Below are positions 34,117-35,724 of a stretch of DNA of 35,724 nt, piece by piece. The translations under genes and the position numbers were made by a program. The notes under the pieces are model-generated. The model made no database searches. It had not been told where the DNA came from and worked only from the letters and a program-made list of their open reading frames with translations. Where the stretch lies: assembly GCA_002753095.1 (NCBI GenBank), contig PDZU01000028.1:1-35724 (forward strand). The letters run 5' to 3'. Numbering within the stretch: position 1 is the first letter of the stretch; every line of letters starts with the position of its first letter. The DNA comes from Magnetococcales bacterium. GTDB taxonomy: Bacteria; Pseudomonadota; Magnetococcia; Magnetococcales; Magnetaquicoccaceae.

Positions 34117-35724
34117 CTACTCCTGGATTCGCAATCGGCTCAACGTCTTGTCCAAGTCTGCCGTTATGGCCGTGATGGTTTCGACTTGTTTGCCTACGGT
34201 TTTGCTTTTTTTGTCCATGACATCCACGGTCCGTTTGACCTCCATGATGCCCTTTTCCATTGAGCCGGCCACCTTGGAGGTCTCCGCGATATGGCGGGAA
34301 ATTTCCGCGCTGACAGAGGAGACTTCCATGAGTGACTGGGTCATGCCATCCACCCCCGCCGAGGCTTCCACCACATTGCGGGTGACTTCATCAATGCCGG
34401 AGGAGATTTCCTGAACATTGCGCGACACTTCACCAATGCCCGACGAGGCATCCACGACCCGCTTGGTGACGGCGGCGGTCTCTGCGGAAACCTCTACCAT
34501 GGAATGGGAAATTTCCGACACCGTCCGACTCTGTTCATCAACGGCCTGCAGAATTTCACCATTGGCCCCGCTCAACCGTTTGATAATCTCCCCGACCTGC
34601 TGTGTGGCGATACCGGCTGCATTGGTGGTATCCTGGATCTGGGCAATCTTTTCCGAAATCATCCGCGTGGCTTCACTGGTCTGTCTGGCCAACTCTTTGA
34701 CCTCGTTGGCCACCACGGCAAACCCTTTGCCCGCTTCGCCAGCGCCCGCCGCCTCGATGGAGGCGTTCAAGGCCAGGATATTGGTCTGTTCGGCAATGTT
34801 GCTGATGACCGCCACCACCTTGCCGATCTCCTGGGCCGAGACCCCCAATCTTTGCATGACCCCAAAGGTATCCTGGGCGTTGCGTTTGGCCTCTTCCGCC
34901 TCTTTGGATGCCGATTCGCAGCGCAAACGCACCTCGCCGATGGATGCAGTCAGCTCTCCTACCGAACTGGCCACACCGCTGACCGATTGACCGGTCCGCT
35001 GCGAGGTGTCACGCACCTGTTCCATATTGCGACTGGCCCGTTCGCTGGACTGGGCAACCGAACTCAAATTGATATTGGCCTCCTCGGCTGCCGAAGAGAT
35101 GGTGTTCATGTTGGCGCTGATCTGTTCGGCAGAGGCCGACACCGTTTTCATGTTGCTCGTCATCCGCTCCGTGGTTGCCAAAATGGTTTGGATGCTGCTG
35201 TTCATTTCGGTCACCACCCCGGTGGAGGAGGTGGACTGGTTGTTGAGTTGGTCGGCGCCATGGGTCAACTCCCGTGCCGCTGCGGCCAACTCTGCCGAAG
35301 CTTGTCGTAACTTTCTGGCATCCTGGGCCACATCGCGAAACATTTCGTTCAAGCTCTCCACCATCCGATGCATGGCGCGTTGCGTGCCATTGTTGGCGTG
35401 GCCACTGCTGTGGACCTCCACCATCAGATTGCCATCGGCAATCGCTTCGGCAATGTGCAGCACGTCGCCCGGATCACAGCCCACATTGGAGGAGATGTTG
35501 CGAATAAAAACAATCGCAATCGCCAAGCCTATCAACAGGCCGATACCCGGAACCAGCATAGCGCCCAAAAGCGAAGGTGCGTTCTGTTGCGCGGCAAGCG
35601 CCAGATGTTGCACGATCTTGCGCGCCTCACCGATGGCCTGCTCCTGCAGACGCTCCAGATCACGGCGTTTCCCGGTCAGCTTTTCTGCCAGATCATGCGC
35701 TTCTCCGGCACGATTGCTGCGCAG
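34117..35724 (-). CDS. Methyl-accepting chemotaxis protein, N-terminal part beyond the window
   Basis: The frame is open to the right edge (37 further codons before an internal GTG at 35613), so the sensor domain lies outside. Visible are the end of a coiled periplasmic helix, a TM segment ([20 protein letters not shown]), a HAMP-like segment and a full signalling hairpin with tip [23 protein letters not shown]. The Arg of EAARAGE is Gly, as in the Cache and hemerythrin receptors. The end is LSRLRIQE without a docking pentapeptide. It lies immediately upstream of cheA2, cheW2, cheB2 and cheR2 on the same strand, so it is probably the cognate receptor of system 2. Confidence 0.93.
   Translation of the reverse strand: MRSNRAGEAHDLAEKLTGKRRDLERLQEQAIGEARKIVQHLALAAQQNAPSLLGAMLVPGIGLLIGLAIAIVFIRNISSNVGCDPGDVLHIAEAIADGNLMVEVHSSGHANNGTQRAMHRMVESLNEMFRDVAQDARKLRQASAELAAAARELTHGADQLNNQSTSSTGVVTEMNSSIQTILATTERMTSNMKTVSASAEQISANMNTISSAAEEANINLSSVAQSSERASRNMEQVRDTSQRTGQSVSGVASSVGELTASIGEVRLRCESASKEAEEAKRNAQDTFGVMQRLGVSAQEIGKVVAVISNIAEQTNILALNASIEAAGAGEAGKGFAVVANEVKELARQTSEATRMISEKIAQIQDTTNAAGIATQQVGEIIKRLSGANGEILQAVDEQSRTVSEISHSMVEVSAETAAVTKRVVDASSGIGEVSRNVQEISSGIDEVTRNVVEASAGVDGMTQSLMEVSSVSAEISRHIAETSKVAGSMEKGIMEVKRTVDVMDKKSKTVGKQVETITAITADLDKTLSRLRIQE

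Overview
The window is almost entirely a chemosensory gene region from a Gram-negative, motile member of the Pseudomonadota. It has moderately high GC and good AGGAG-type ribosome binding sites. A cytoplasmic hemerythrin on a chemoreceptor, many receptor classes and a FimV/HubP-like polar protein would suit a microaerophilic swimmer such as a member of the Magnetococcia. This is an inference: no magnetosome gene or rRNA is present. The first 64 bases are a G homopolymer that looks like a sequencing or assembly artefact, so the left edge is probably a contig end.

Layout. 65-756 (-): 5' part of a FimV-like gene. 853-2892 (-): Cache chemoreceptor. 3066-7004 (-): large hybrid histidine kinase (membrane region, sensor, HisKA, HATPase, two receivers, HPt). 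7242-9596 (+): receptor ending in hemerythrin. 10164-14536 (-): NIT-domain receptor preceded by a CheW carrying a long 14-residue-repeat tail. 14777-15742 (+): CheV, followed by a strong bidirectional terminator. 15821-18386 (-): two soluble receptor-like proteins and a CheW, with a possible decayed gene tail upstream. 18837-22879 (+): STAS-CheY-CheA-CheB operon. 23383-24806 (-): CheD and a histidine-kinase-like protein lacking the phosphoacceptor His. 25295-26167 (+): CheR. 26228-35724 (-): a second complete system, transcribed MCP, CheA-REC, CheW, CheB, CheR, then CheY and a CheX/CheC-like phosphatase fused to CBS domains.

Two core pathways are therefore encoded side by side. System 1 has STAS, CheY, CheA, CheB, CheW and the soluble receptor-like proteins, with CheD, the kinase-like protein and CheR1 nearby. 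System 2 has its own receptor, CheA with extra CheW-like and receiver domains, CheW, CheB, CheR, a CheY with the DWNMP signature and the CheX-CBS protein. Membrane receptors, CheV and the repeat CheW could feed either.

Three intergenic regions carry five copies of a ~150-bp element built of palindromic modules. The stem sequences differ between copies but nearly always stay paired. At two convergent gene junctions the element occurs as an inverted pair around a unique spacer. This element, the CheX-CBS fusion and the soluble receptor-like pair with a CheZ-like motif are the best candidates for undescribed biology.
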